64,000 bases of DNA from Actinomadura luzonensis (GTDB taxonomy: Bacteria > Actinomycetota > Actinomycetes > Streptosporangiales > Streptosporangiaceae), in the NCBI RefSeq assembly GCF_022664455.2, contig NZ_JAKRKC020000001.1, positions 558,001 to 622,000 on the forward strand, written 5' to 3'. This document shows, in pieces, positions 53,191-61,933 of the stretch. The notes under the pieces are model-generated. The model did not search any database, was not told the DNA's origin, and worked only from the letters and a program-made list of their open reading frames with translations. Positions within the stretch are counted from its first letter, which is position 1; each line of letters begins with the position of its first letter. A program made the position numbers and the translations under genes.

Positions 53191-53228
53191 GTCCGGGCGG
53201 CCTCGTACCCCTGGGGGGCCGCCCGGAC
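53191..53228 (+). terminator. nlpC terminator hairpin
   Basis: GTCCGGGCGGCC (53191-53202) and GGCCGCCCGGAC (53217-53228), perfect 12-bp stem. No U-run. It separates the NlpC gene from a small minus-strand open frame. Confidence 0.75.
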
Positions 53229-53233
53229 CTCGG

Positions 53234-53362
53234 CTACCGGCCGGAGCTCTGCGGCGCGCCGCCGTTGTCGCGGCGGTCCAGCGCGGTCTGCAGGGCCTCG
53301 GCGGCCTCGTCCTCGTGCTCCTCGGCGCGGTTCCAGGCATACATCTCGTACATGGTTCTCAT
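53234..53362 (-). CDS. Possible 42-aa acidic peptide
   Basis: MRTMYEMYAWNRAEEHEDEA... reads as a plausible soluble helix with aromatic residues at the front, unlike random high-GC frames. The ribosome site is weak. No homologue recalled. The upstream stretch 53363-53623 has no gene that I can support; it contains a possible 7-bp hairpin (ACCTGCC/GGCAGGT, about 53507-53537). Confidence 0.4.
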   Translation of the reverse strand: MRTMYEMYAWNRAEEHEDEAAEALQTALDRRDNGGAPQSSGR

Positions 53363-53620
53363 CTCGTTTCGCGGGCGCGTTCCTACGGGTGAGGTCGGAC
53401 CCCGGTCGCGAATCCGAACGGGGGCCTGTCGTCGCGGGCCCGGGTCACGGGCCGGGACGATGGGACTTACCGGCCGACGCATGCCGCTCACCGCGGCGAG
53501 TCGTCGACCTGCCCTAACAGGCCTCGCCGCGGCAGGTAATGAGTACGAGCACCTGGCGCATGTGCCTTCCACGGTAACCGAGGAATCTCGTTGGATGTCC
53601 TAGTATCTTGCATGCTGAGA

Positions 53621-53656
53621 CAACAAAAGGCCGCCGCCCGAGCCGGGCGGCGGCCT
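53621..53656 (-). terminator. serA terminator
   Basis: In the minus direction AGGCCGCCGCCCG-GCT-CGGGCGGCGGCCT (53656 to 53628), a 13-bp stem, followed by TTTGTTG. It lies 20 nt after the serA stop. Confidence 0.85.
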
Positions 53657-53675
53657 TGTCGCAGGCGGGAGGGGG

Positions 53676-55265
53676 TCAGTCCTCCAGGTCCACCGAGCGG
53701 CCGCTGTCGGCGCCGATCTCGGTGGCGATCTGCTCGATCACGTCGGCCGGGATCGCCGAGTCGACGGTCAGCGCGATGAGCGCGCTGCCGCCCTTGGTGT
53801 CGCGGGCCACCTGCATGGAGGCGATGTTGACGCCGTGCTCGCCGAGCAGGCGGCCGACCACGCCGACGATGCCGGGCCGGTCGGCGTAGGTGAAGAAGGC
53901 GAGGTGGGCCGTCGGCTCGATCTCCATCTCGTAGCCGTTGACCTCGACGATCTTGGTGATCTGGCGCGGGCCCGACAGCGTGCCCGACACCGAGACCTGG
54001 CGGCCGTCGGCCAGCACGCCGCGCACGGTGACGACGTTGCGCCAGTCGGGGCTCTCGGAGCTGGTGACCAGCTCGACGGCGACGCCGCGGTCCTTGGCCA
54101 GCAGCGGCGCGTTGACGTAGGTGACCTGCTCCTCGATCACGTCGGCGAAGACGCCCTTGAGCGCGGCCAGCTCGATGACCCGCACGTCCTGGGAGGCGAT
54201 CTCGCCGCGCACCTCGACGTCGAGCTTGGTGGCGACCTCGCCGGCGAGGGCGGTGAACACCCGGCCCAGCTTCTCCGCCAGCGGCAGGCCCGGCTTGACG
54301 TCCTCGGCCACCGCGCCGCCCTGGACGTTGACCGCGTCGGGCACGAACTCGCCCGCGAGCGCCAGCTTCACGCTGCGCGCGACCTGGGTGCCGGCCTTCT
54401 CCTGGGCCTCGTGCGTGGAGGCGCCGAGGTGGGGGGTGACGACGACCTGGTCCAGCTCGAACAGCGGGCTGTCGGTGCAGGGCTCCTTGGCGAACACGTC
54501 GAGGCCCGCCCCGGCGACCCGGCCCTCCTTGAGGGCCGAGTAGAGCGCGGCCTCGTCCACGATGCCGCCGCGGGCCACGTTGACGATGCGCACGCTCGGC
54601 TTGACCTTGTGCAGCGCCTCGTCGCCGATGAGGCCGAGGGTCTCCTTGGTCTTCGGCAGGTGCACGGTGATGAAGTCGGCCTGCTTGAAGACCTCGTCGA
54701 GGCTCACCAGCTTGACGCCGAGCTGCGCGGCGCGGGCCGGCGGCAGGTAGGGGTCGTAGGCGATGATCTCGACGCCGAACGGCGCGAGCCGCTGCGCCAC
54801 GAGCTGGCCGATCTTGCCGAAGCCGAGGATGCCGACGACCTTCTCGTCCAGCTCGACGCCGGTGTACTTGGACCGCTTCCACTCCCCGTTCTTCAGCGCG
54901 GCGTGGGCCTGGGCGGTGTTGCGCGCGCTGGCCAGGATGAGGGCGATGGTCTGCTCGGCGGCGCTGGTGATGTTGGAGGTCGGCGCGTTGACGACCATGA
55001 CCCCGGCCTTCGTGGCGGCCTCGACGTCGACGTTGTCCAGGCCGACGCCCGCGCGGGCGACCACCCGGAGCCTCGGCGCCGCGGCGATGGCCTCGGCGTC
55101 GACCTGGGTGGCGGAGCGCACGATGAGCGCGTCCACGTCGGCGAGGGCGGGCAGCAGCTGGGCACGGTCGGCGCCGTCGGTGTGGCGGACCTCGAAATCC
55201 GCGCCGAGCACGGCGAGGCCGGCCTCGGACAGCTCTTCTGCGACCAGTACGACGGGCTTGTTCAC
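53676..55265 (-). CDS. serA: D-3-phosphoglycerate dehydrogenase
   Basis: First step of serine synthesis. The 529-aa long-form enzyme has the Rossmann motif VVGILGFGKIGQLVAQRL, catalytic Arg (VNVARGGIVDE), Glu (DVFAKEP) and His (VTPHLGASTHEAQEKAG), the intervening allosteric-substrate-binding domain (about 320-445) and a C-terminal ACT domain (about 455-529) for serine feedback. ATG at 55265. Same strand and metabolic neighbourhood as leuB, ilvE and cimA. Confidence 0.97.
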   Translation of the reverse strand: MNKPVVLVAEELSEAGLAVLGADFEVRHTDGADRAQLLPALADVDALIVRSATQVDAEAIAAAPRLRVVARAGVGLDNVDVEAATKAGVMVVNAPTSNITSAAEQTIALILASARNTAQAHAALKNGEWKRSKYTGVELDEKVVGILGFGKIGQLVAQRLAPFGVEIIAYDPYLPPARAAQLGVKLVSLDEVFKQADFITVHLPKTKETLGLIGDEALHKVKPSVRIVNVARGGIVDEAALYSALKEGRVAGAGLDVFAKEPCTDSPLFELDQVVVTPHLGASTHEAQEKAGTQVARSVKLALAGEFVPDAVNVQGGAVAEDVKPGLPLAEKLGRVFTALAGEVATKLDVEVRGEIASQDVRVIELAALKGVFADVIEEQVTYVNAPLLAKDRGVAVELVTSSESPDWRNVVTVRGVLADGRQVSVSGTLSGPRQITKIVEVNGYEMEIEPTAHLAFFTYADRPGIVGVVGRLLGEHGVNIASMQVARDTKGGSALIALTVDSAIPADVIEQIATEIGADSGRSVDLED

Positions 55266-55494
55266 GGGTGGATCCTTAGGGGCTTCCGGCGGGTCTTCGA
55301 GGGGGACACGTCCACGGATCCCCCGGCGGTCCCACCGAGTCTAACCGGCGCTTGTGAACGCTTTCACGAGACACCCACCATATGAGACAGGTGGGCCGTA
55401 CCCAGGGGTGGGAAAAGTCATCCATCCTGGGCCCATCTTCGTCTTGATCGGGAGATTTATTCGCCATTAGCCTGATAAGCCGTGGCCGACTACC

Positions 55495-55500
55495 TATGGT
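55495..55500 (+). promoter_or_regulatory. -10 box TATGGT for a leaderless start
   Basis: TATGGT ends 7 nt before the ATG at 55508; no Shine-Dalgarno sequence. It overlaps an upstream ATG (55496) that would otherwise be chosen. Confidence 0.5.
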
Positions 55501-55507
55501 TCGTCAT

Positions 55508-56362
55508 ATGAGCATCGGGAATCCTGCGCTTGCCGACGTTCTCGCCCAGCATGGCACGCCCCACCGGCTGCTGGGCGCTCTCGCCGACGCCGGCGTCCTG
55601 GTGGCGGTGCGACCAGACCGCTCGGTCGTCCTCGGGACGACCCAGGCCGGCGACCGCGTGTTGCTCGGCTACACCAGCCCCACCACGTACGCCCGGCACC
55701 GCGGCGGTCATTCCCTGTCGGCCTGTGACGCCGACACCATCCTGGACATCCAGCGCGTCACGGGCGTGCGGGAGATCGTGATCGACGCGGCCGGTCCCGC
55801 CGCCGCCGCCGTGCCCATCGACGACCTCCAGCGCTTCCTCACCACGACCAGGACCGGCCCCACGCCCGTGCTGTCGGGGGCGGCCCCGGCCGCCTACGCC
55901 ACGGGCGCGATGGCCACCGTGTCGCGGGGCGCCGCGCTGGCCCAGGTCGCCCCGCCGGCCCCGCAGGCGCCGGCCTTCCCGTGGGTGCCCGCGCCGCGCC
56001 CCCACCTGTCGGGCCCGATGCAGCAGGTGGACCCCGGCTACCGCAGGTGCACGCACCCGATCCTGCCCGCGCTGCGGCAGGCGATCGCGTACCTGCTCAT
56101 GGACTTCCCGCTGGTGCACCACGTCTGGATCTCCGAGGCGAGCACCGCGTCCGGGGCCACCGGCATCATGCTGCACGTCAAGGTGCACATGTCGGCCGCC
56201 GAGGACGTCGTGCGCGACCTGCACCGCCTGGTGCGGGCCCGGCTGCCGCAGTTCGCGGCGAGCGGCGCGCCCATCCTCATGGCCCGGGTGGCCGACGCGC
56301 GCAGCGAACGCCGCATGATCGAGATCGGCGCGCACGTGGTGTGCGCGAACGTGAGCGACTGA
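55508..56362 (+). CDS. SseB N-terminal-domain-like protein
   Basis: A 284-aa cytoplasmic protein. The N-terminal half (ADAGVLVAVRPDRSVVLGTTQAGDRVLLGYTSPTTYARHR...LTTTRTGPTPVLSG) resembles the SseB N-terminal domain common in actinomycetes. A Pro/Ala linker (about 135-165) leads to a C-terminal domain (YRRCTHPILPALRQAIAYLLMDFPLVHHVWISEA...) like the SseB C-terminal fold. Function unknown. Start at 55508 is based on the leaderless -10 box; ATG 12 nt upstream is possible. Confidence 0.75.
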   Translation: MSIGNPALADVLAQHGTPHRLLGALADAGVLVAVRPDRSVVLGTTQAGDRVLLGYTSPTTYARHRGGHSLSACDADTILDIQRVTGVREIVIDAAGPAAAAVPIDDLQRFLTTTRTGPTPVLSGAAPAAYATGAMATVSRGAALAQVAPPAPQAPAFPWVPAPRPHLSGPMQQVDPGYRRCTHPILPALRQAIAYLLMDFPLVHHVWISEASTASGATGIMLHVKVHMSAAEDVVRDLHRLVRARLPQFAASGAPILMARVADARSERRMIEIGAHVVCANVSD

Positions 56363-56457
56363 CGGCGACGGGAACGCCCGGCGGCGGAGCGTCACCGCCC
56401 GCCGCCGGACCGCGAGTGGGTCTCCCCGGCAGCCCTGAGGTCGGCTCTAATGTGGGC

Positions 56458-57819
56458 ATGATCGCACCGGCGGTGGACACGCCCACGGTCTCCAGGGGCG
56501 TGCGCCTCGGCTACGGCGTCGGCTCCTTCTGCACGGCCACGGCCAACGCCGTACCCGGGCTGCTGCTGCTGTTCTACATGACGAACCTCCTCGCCGTGCC
56601 CGCCTGGCTCGCCGGGGTGGTGGTCACCGCGCCCAAGGTCTGGGACCTGGTGATCAACCCCCTGATCGGGCGCTGGTCGGACCGGACGGTGTCGCGGTGG
56701 GGGCCGCGCCGGCCGTGGCTGCTGGCCGGGGCCTGCACGCTGCCGGTCGCGTTCTTCCTGGTCTTCGCCGGGCCGCCGCTGACGGGGGCGCCCGCCGCCG
56801 CCTACGTCGCCGTCTGCTTCCTCGCCACGGCGACCGCGTACGCGCTGTTCGAGGTGCCGTACAAGGCGATGCCCGGCGAGATGACGCACGACTACCACGA
56901 GCGCACGTCGCTGCTCCAGTGGCGGATGGTCTTCGTCGGCGTGGCCACCGCGCTCAGCGGCGTGCTCGCCCCGGCCCTCGCCACCAGCGACGGCGCCGAG
57001 GGGACGCTCGCCAGCTACCGCACGATGGCGCTGGTCATCGCGGCCATCCTGCTGGTCGCCATGCTCGGCTCCTTCCTCGGCACCGCCCGCGCCCCCATGA
57101 CCGGCGCGCCCGAGGCCGACCGGGGCACCTGGCGCGAGCAGCTCGCCGCGATCAGGGGCAACCGGCCGTTCCTGTGGCTGACCGTGCTGGCCTGCACGCA
57201 GATGCTGGCCGCGAGCATGATGCTGGCCGCCGCGCCGTACTTCGCCACGTACACGATCGGCGACCCCAAGGCCACGCAGACGCTGTTCGCCGCGCTCGTC
57301 GGGCCGATCCTGCTGACCATGCCGCTGTGGGTGCGCCTGGCCAGGCGCTTCGACAAGCGCGGGGCGATGGTGCTGGCGGCCTCGCTGTTCGGGACGGGCA
57401 CCGCCGCGGCCATGGCGACGCCGGTGTTCGGCTCGTTGTGGGCGCACGCGACGATCCTCGTCGTCGGCGTCGGGTACGCCGGGCTGCAACTGCTGCTGTT
57501 CTCCATGCTGGCCGACGTCATCGCCGTGGACGCCGCCGAGAGCGGCAAGCGCCGCGCGGGCGTGCTCACCGGCCTGTGGACGGCCATCGAGAACGCGGTC
57601 AGCTCGTTCGGCGCGCTGGTCTTCGGCGTCCTCCTGTCGCTCAGCGGCTTCGTCGAGTCGCAGCCGGACACGCCGGTCCGGCAGCCGGACAGCGCGGTCA
57701 CCGCGGTCCTCGTCGGGCAGACCGCGATCCCCGCGCTGATCATCTTCGCGTCGGTGCTGGTGACGCTGAAGTACCGGCTCAGGCCGCCCGCCGCGCCGGA
57801 GCCCAGCGCGTCCGCGTGA
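56458..57819 (+). CDS. MFS transporter of the GPH/MelB (sugar-cation symporter) type
   Basis: A 453-aa, 12-helix membrane protein. GSFCTATANAVPGLLLLFYMTNLL, the cation-site region VWDLVINPLIGRWSDRT and the loop RWGPRRPWLL are typical of the MelB-like family that imports glycosides with Na+ or H+. EVPYKAMPGEMTHDYHERTSL is the family motif after helix 4. Substrate unknown. The last 41 nt overlap the convergent ABC permease gene. Confidence 0.9.
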   Translation: MIAPAVDTPTVSRGVRLGYGVGSFCTATANAVPGLLLLFYMTNLLAVPAWLAGVVVTAPKVWDLVINPLIGRWSDRTVSRWGPRRPWLLAGACTLPVAFFLVFAGPPLTGAPAAAYVAVCFLATATAYALFEVPYKAMPGEMTHDYHERTSLLQWRMVFVGVATALSGVLAPALATSDGAEGTLASYRTMALVIAAILLVAMLGSFLGTARAPMTGAPEADRGTWREQLAAIRGNRPFLWLTVLACTQMLAASMMLAAAPYFATYTIGDPKATQTLFAALVGPILLTMPLWVRLARRFDKRGAMVLAASLFGTGTAAAMATPVFGSLWAHATILVVGVGYAGLQLLLFSMLADVIAVDAAESGKRRAGVLTGLWTAIENAVSSFGALVFGVLLSLSGFVESQPDTPVRQPDSAVTAVLVGQTAIPALIIFASVLVTLKYRLRPPAAPEPSASA

Positions 57820-60400
57820 CCGCCCCCGTCACCAGCGCCGCCAGCAGCGGCAGCCCGGCCACGACCACCGCCAGGAACACCCACGGGACGTGCACCTGGG
57901 ACTCGCCGTGCGAGAGCAGCACCCCGCCGCCCGTCACGTACGACCGGGCGTACGGGGAGGTGAGCGCCACCCCCACCGGCACCCCGCCGGCCAGCCCCAC
58001 CAGCGCCCCGAGGCCCGAGACGCAGGCCGCCTGGGCGGCCACCACGAGCCTGCGCACCCGGGGCGCGCCGCCGACCGCCGACAGGATGTCGAGGTCCTGC
58101 CGCATGTCGGCCGCCGCGAGGCCGGTCGCCGCGAACGTGCCGCCGAGCACCAGGACCAGCGCCGCGCCGAGCAGCGCCAGCAGGTAACCGGTGAGGTCGC
58201 GGTCGTAGGGGCGCTCGACGTCCGTGAACACCGCGCCGCTCACCGCGTTGAGCTCCCGGTTCAGGCGGTCCTCGTCGACCGGCTCGTACGCCGCGTAGAG
58301 CGCCCGGTCGGCCACCTGAAGCCCGGCCGCCGTCACCGCCGACGCCGGGACGAGGGCGCCGGCCTGCTCGGGCTCGGCCGCGCTCGCCACCACCGCCGGC
58401 ACCCGGAACGTCGCGCGCGTCTCCCGCTCCGGGTCGCGGGCCTCCAGCGTGACGAAGCCGTCCCGCACCGCCTCCGGCGTGAAGACGACCGCCTTGCCCG
58501 CCGCCAGCGCGGCCGTGGCCGCCGCGTCGCGCCGGCCCTGCAGCAGCGCCAGCAGCCGCTCGTCGCCGATCGGCAGGTCCAGGTCGTGGTAGGCGGGCGG
58601 CCGGCACGCGCCAGGGTCGGGGCACGAGGACGGGCTCCACGCCAGGGCGAGCTCGACGGCCTCGCCCTTCCGGTCGCGCGCCTTCAGCCCGGGCACCGGT
58701 GCCGCTCCCGGCAGCTCCCGCTCCGCCACCGCCCGCGCCCGGGACCACTCCGCGTCGGTCCGCACCTGGCGGCCGTCCACGGTCACCGTGCCCACGGGCG
58801 TCACCGCCCGGCGGTCCGCCTCGCGTCCGGCGAAGGAGGTGTTGACCGCGATGCCGAGCGCGACCACCGCCATGGTGGCCGCCATCACGGCGGCGGCGGC
58901 CGAGGACGTCCTGACGCGGTGCCGGGCGGCGTCGCGCACGGACAGCCGCATCGGCAGCGGCAGCCGCCCGGCGAGCCGCCCCGCCAGCTGCACCAGCCAC
59001 GGCATCACGGCCACCAGGCCGAGCCCGGTGACGGTGGCGGCGATCAGCGCCGGCTGCCCGGTCCCGAGGAACCCGGCGCTCCGGTACCACGGGTTCCCCG
59101 GCCGCACGCCCGCCACCAGCCCGGCGAGCCCGAGCGCGACCAGGACCAGCCCGAGCACCGGACGCCCGGCCCGGCCCGGCGGGTCCACCGCGGCTCGCCC
59201 GGCCAGCACCTGCGCCGGGCGTTGCCGGGCCGCCTGCACCGCGGGGACCAGCGCGGCGATCAGGCCGCTGAGCACGCCGAGCGCGGCCACTCCCGCGATC
59301 CGCCACCCGGGCACGTCCACGGGCCCGTGCGTCCAGTCCAGCGCCGGCGCGAGCAGCGACTCGGCGAGCACGCCCGCCCCCGCGCCCAGGCAGGCCCCGA
59401 TCAGCGCGGCGAGGCCGCCCAGCACCAGCCCGTCGGCCAGCACGACCGCCCGCAGGTGCGCCGCCGAGCCGCCCTGCGCCGCGATCAGCGCCAGCTCCCT
59501 GCGCCTCCGCCGCAGCCCGACGGCGAACGCGGGCCCGGCCAGCAGCACGGTCTCGGCGACGATCACCACGACGGCCAGGCCCGCCGAGACGACGCCCGCC
59601 AGCCTGCGTCCGGCTCCCTCCCTCGCCCGCAGCTCGGACGCGGTCGGGCTCTCGATCACCGCGCGGGAGGCCACGGCCAGGCCCGCCCGGTTCAGCCGCC
59701 GCACGTCGGCCCGGCCGACCGGGCGCGGGGTGCCGGCCAGCCAGCCGCTGCTGTTGCCGTCGTTCTGGTGCCCCAGCACGGCCTCGGGCAGGGCGACGAC
59801 CTCGGCGAGTCCGGGCCGGTTCGGGTGGCGGGCGACGCCGACCACCCGCATCGGCCGTTCCTGGCGGGTGACCCCGATCGTGCCGCCCACCTTGACGCCG
59901 CGCCCGGCCAGCTCGGGCGAGACCACGACCTCGCCGGGCGCGGCCGCGAACCGGCCCTCCACCAGCTCGCGCATCCCCCGGGCGAGCGGGTCGCGCAGGT
60001 CCGTCTCCAGCACGTCCACCCGGTCGAAACCGCCCCCGACGCGGGCTTCGACGGAGTTCTGCTGGTAGCGGAGCAGGCGGCCGCCGCTGAGCAGGGCGGT
60101 GACCTCCTGAGGGGTCCACGGCCGTTCCCGGCGCTTCGCGTCGCGCTGGGAGGGCCCGTCGGCGGCGTAGTCCTGCTTGACCGCGGTGCGGAACGGCAGC
60201 GTGACGATCCGGGCGTCGGCCGCGCCGAGCAGGGCGGGCAGCCGCTCCTGCGGCGTGAGGTCCGTGGTGGCCCCGCCGGTGAGCACGGCCGTGATGACCA
60301 GCACGGGCAGGCCGATCAGCGTCATGATGAGCGCGGTGCGGCCCTTGGCGCGCAGCGCGTCCCTGCGCGAGATCCGCAGCGCCGCGCGGACGGCGCTCAT
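57779..60400 (-). CDS. ABC transporter permease, FtsX/MacB-like, double unit
   Basis: An 873-aa protein with two FtsX-type permease units: an N-terminal helix after RAKGRTALIMTLIGLPVLV, a large extracytoplasmic domain, three-helix bundles near 280-410 and 750-870, and further helices about 440-560. The family exports peptides or antibiotics or signals to cell-wall enzymes rather than importing. It starts at an ATG overlapping the ATPase stop (ATGA). Substrate unknown. Confidence 0.9.
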   Translation of the reverse strand: MSAVRAALRISRRDALRAKGRTALIMTLIGLPVLVITAVLTGGATTDLTPQERLPALLGAADARIVTLPFRTAVKQDYAADGPSQRDAKRRERPWTPQEVTALLSGGRLLRYQQNSVEARVGGGFDRVDVLETDLRDPLARGMRELVEGRFAAAPGEVVVSPELAGRGVKVGGTIGVTRQERPMRVVGVARHPNRPGLAEVVALPEAVLGHQNDGNSSGWLAGTPRPVGRADVRRLNRAGLAVASRAVIESPTASELRAREGAGRRLAGVVSAGLAVVVIVAETVLLAGPAFAVGLRRRRRELALIAAQGGSAAHLRAVVLADGLVLGGLAALIGACLGAGAGVLAESLLAPALDWTHGPVDVPGWRIAGVAALGVLSGLIAALVPAVQAARQRPAQVLAGRAAVDPPGRAGRPVLGLVLVALGLAGLVAGVRPGNPWYRSAGFLGTGQPALIAATVTGLGLVAVMPWLVQLAGRLAGRLPLPMRLSVRDAARHRVRTSSAAAAVMAATMAVVALGIAVNTSFAGREADRRAVTPVGTVTVDGRQVRTDAEWSRARAVAERELPGAAPVPGLKARDRKGEAVELALAWSPSSCPDPGACRPPAYHDLDLPIGDERLLALLQGRRDAAATAALAAGKAVVFTPEAVRDGFVTLEARDPERETRATFRVPAVVASAAEPEQAGALVPASAVTAAGLQVADRALYAAYEPVDEDRLNRELNAVSGAVFTDVERPYDRDLTGYLLALLGAALVLVLGGTFAATGLAAADMRQDLDILSAVGGAPRVRRLVVAAQAACVSGLGALVGLAGGVPVGVALTSPYARSYVTGGGVLLSHGESQVHVPWVFLAVVVAGLPLLAALVTGAVTRTRWAPARRAA

Positions 60401-61080
60401 CGGGCGCTCTCCAGCCGCACCGCGTTCGACTCGGCGACCAGGCCGTCGCGCAGGTAGACCACCCGGTCGGCCCAGGCGGCGTAGCGCGGCTCGTGGGTGA
60501 CCAGCAGCACCGCCACGCCGGCCGCGTCGCAGCGGGCCCGCAGGAGCTGCAGCACGTCGTCGCCGGTGGCGGTGTCCAGGGCGCCGGTGGGCTCGTCGGC
60601 CAGCAGCAGCCGCCGCTCGCCGGCCAGCGCGCGGGCGATGGCCACGCGCTGGCGCTGCCCGCCGGACAGCTCCTCGGGGAAGCGGCCGGCCACGTCCTCG
60701 GCCCCCACCTCGGCGAGCGCGGCGAGCGCCTCCTGCCGGGCGCGGCGGGTGCGGACGCCGTCCAGCTCCCTCGGCAGCATCACGTTCTCGGCGGCGGTCA
60801 GGGACGGGATCAGGTTGAGGTCCTGGAAGACGTACCCGACGCTGCCGCGCCGCAGGGCGGCGAGGTCCTTCACCCCGGCCAGGTCGCGGCCCGCCACGAG
60901 CACCGTGCCGGAGGTGGGCCGGTCCAGGCCGCCCGCCAGGTTGAGCAGCGTCGACTTGCCCGAGCCCGACGGGCCCATGACGGCGACCAGCTCCCCCGCC
61001 GACACCTTCAGGCTGACGCCGCGTAAGGCGGGCACCTGGCCGTGCTCGCGGGTCACCTCGCGCAGCTCCACGACAGTCAT
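60397..61080 (-). CDS. ABC transporter ATP-binding protein, MacB/LolD type
   Basis: A 227-aa ATPase with Walker A GPSGSGKS, Q-loop VFQDLNLIPSLT, signature LSGGQRQRVAIARAL, Walker B LLLADEP and switch His in LLVTHEP. It energises the FtsX-like permease directly downstream (4-nt overlap). ATG at 61080. Preceded by three operator-like palindromes. Confidence 0.95.
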   Translation of the reverse strand: MTVVELREVTREHGQVPALRGVSLKVSAGELVAVMGPSGSGKSTLLNLAGGLDRPTSGTVLVAGRDLAGVKDLAALRRGSVGYVFQDLNLIPSLTAAENVMLPRELDGVRTRRARQEALAALAEVGAEDVAGRFPEELSGGQRQRVAIARALAGERRLLLADEPTGALDTATGDDVLQLLRARCDAAGVAVLLVTHEPRYAAWADRVVYLRDGLVAESNAVRLESAR

Positions 61081-61156
61081 GAGTTCTTCTTTCTGGGAGA
61101 GCTTCCTGTGCGGCACGGTCTCGAAGATCGGCGGGTCGGAGGCCCGGCAGCATGAA

Positions 61157-61205
61157 TACCGAGTATGCATACGGGGTATGCGATCGGCAACTGATACGGC
61201 GTATT
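61157..61205. promoter_or_regulatory. Three ATACSGNGTAT operator-like palindromes
   Basis: ATACCGAGTAT (61157-61167), ATACGGGGTAT (61170-61180) and ATACGGCGTAT (61195-61205), centred 13 and 25 nt apart. They lie between the divergent ABC operon and the DUF1707-FHA gene. Likely sites of a PadR-, TetR- or GntR-type repressor; none is encoded next to it. Confidence 0.65.
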
Positions 61206-61242
61206 CTGGACACGAGCCGAGGTTGAGGCCGATACTCGCTAC

Positions 61243-61806
61243 ATGAGCTCGACCCATCCACCTTTCCGCGCGTCCGACGGAGAACGCGACCGTGCGATCG
61301 ACGAGCTCAAGAACCGCGCCGTGGAGGGACGCATCTCCCACGACACCTTCATCGGCCGGGTCGACCAGGCCCTGCGGGCGCGCAGCCAGTACGAGCTCGA
61401 CGAGCTGGTGGCCGACCTGCCGCGGCGGCCCACGCTGCGTCAGCGGCTGACCGACGCCGTCTCGTCGGTGTCGGAGTTCACCACCCGCGTGCAGTCCGCC
61501 TGGCGGCGGCCCCGGCTGCCCCGGCTGGCGCTGCCCGACGACGACCGGGTGCGTTACGTGGTGGGGCGGGGGTCGGCCTGCGACCTCGTGCTGTCCGACC
61601 TGACGGTCTCCCGGGTGCACGCCGAGCTGCGGCGCGACGACGACGACCGATGGCTGCTGGTCGACCTGGGCTCGCTCAACGGCACCCGGCTCAACGGGTG
61701 GCGGCTGGTGAGCCCGGCGCGGGTGAAGCCGGGCGACGAGATCTCCTTCGGCGACTGCGGCTTCCTGCTGACCTCGGGCCGGCCGCCTGACCGCCTGACC
61801 GCCTGA
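61243..61806 (+). CDS. DUF1707-FHA domain protein
   Basis: A 187-aa protein. DUF1707 (residues 9-62, RASDGERDRAIDELKNRAVEGRISHDTFIGRVDQAL), a basic linker, then a forkhead-associated domain (about 105-180) with the phosphothreonine pocket GRGSACDLVLSDLTVSRVHAEL and LGSLNGTRLNG. It probably reads a Ser/Thr kinase signal; no kinase is in view. The C terminus (RPPDRLTA) is encoded inside an 8-bp tandem repeat. Confidence 0.88.
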   Translation: MSSTHPPFRASDGERDRAIDELKNRAVEGRISHDTFIGRVDQALRARSQYELDELVADLPRRPTLRQRLTDAVSSVSEFTTRVQSAWRRPRLPRLALPDDDRVRYVVGRGSACDLVLSDLTVSRVHAELRRDDDDRWLLVDLGSLNGTRLNGWRLVSPARVKPGDEISFGDCGFLLTSGRPPDRLTA

Positions 61807-61825
61807 CCGCCTGACCGCCTGACCG
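61786..61825 (+). repeat. 8-bp tandem repeat over the stop codon
   Basis: CCTGACCG repeated five times; the TGA stop at 61804-61806 of the DUF1707-FHA gene is inside. A change of one unit would alter the C-terminal frame and length. Confidence 0.85.
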
Positions 61826-61933
61826 CCGGTCCAGCGGCTCGCCGTTCCGGCCGATAAATACGGAATTTTGCGGATTACAGCCCGCACGCGCTGCCTCATG
61901 CTCACAGGCGTCCCCCAGTACCTTGGAGACCCC

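Noticed and set aside
53363..53620. Additional genes in the gap before serA
   Set aside because: Open frames on both strands lack ribosome sites, known motifs and natural composition.
57015..60119. Long minus-strand frame in a second register across the ABC permease
   Set aside because: Arg/Gly/Ala-rich shadow of the real permease, whose transmembrane pattern is in the other frame.
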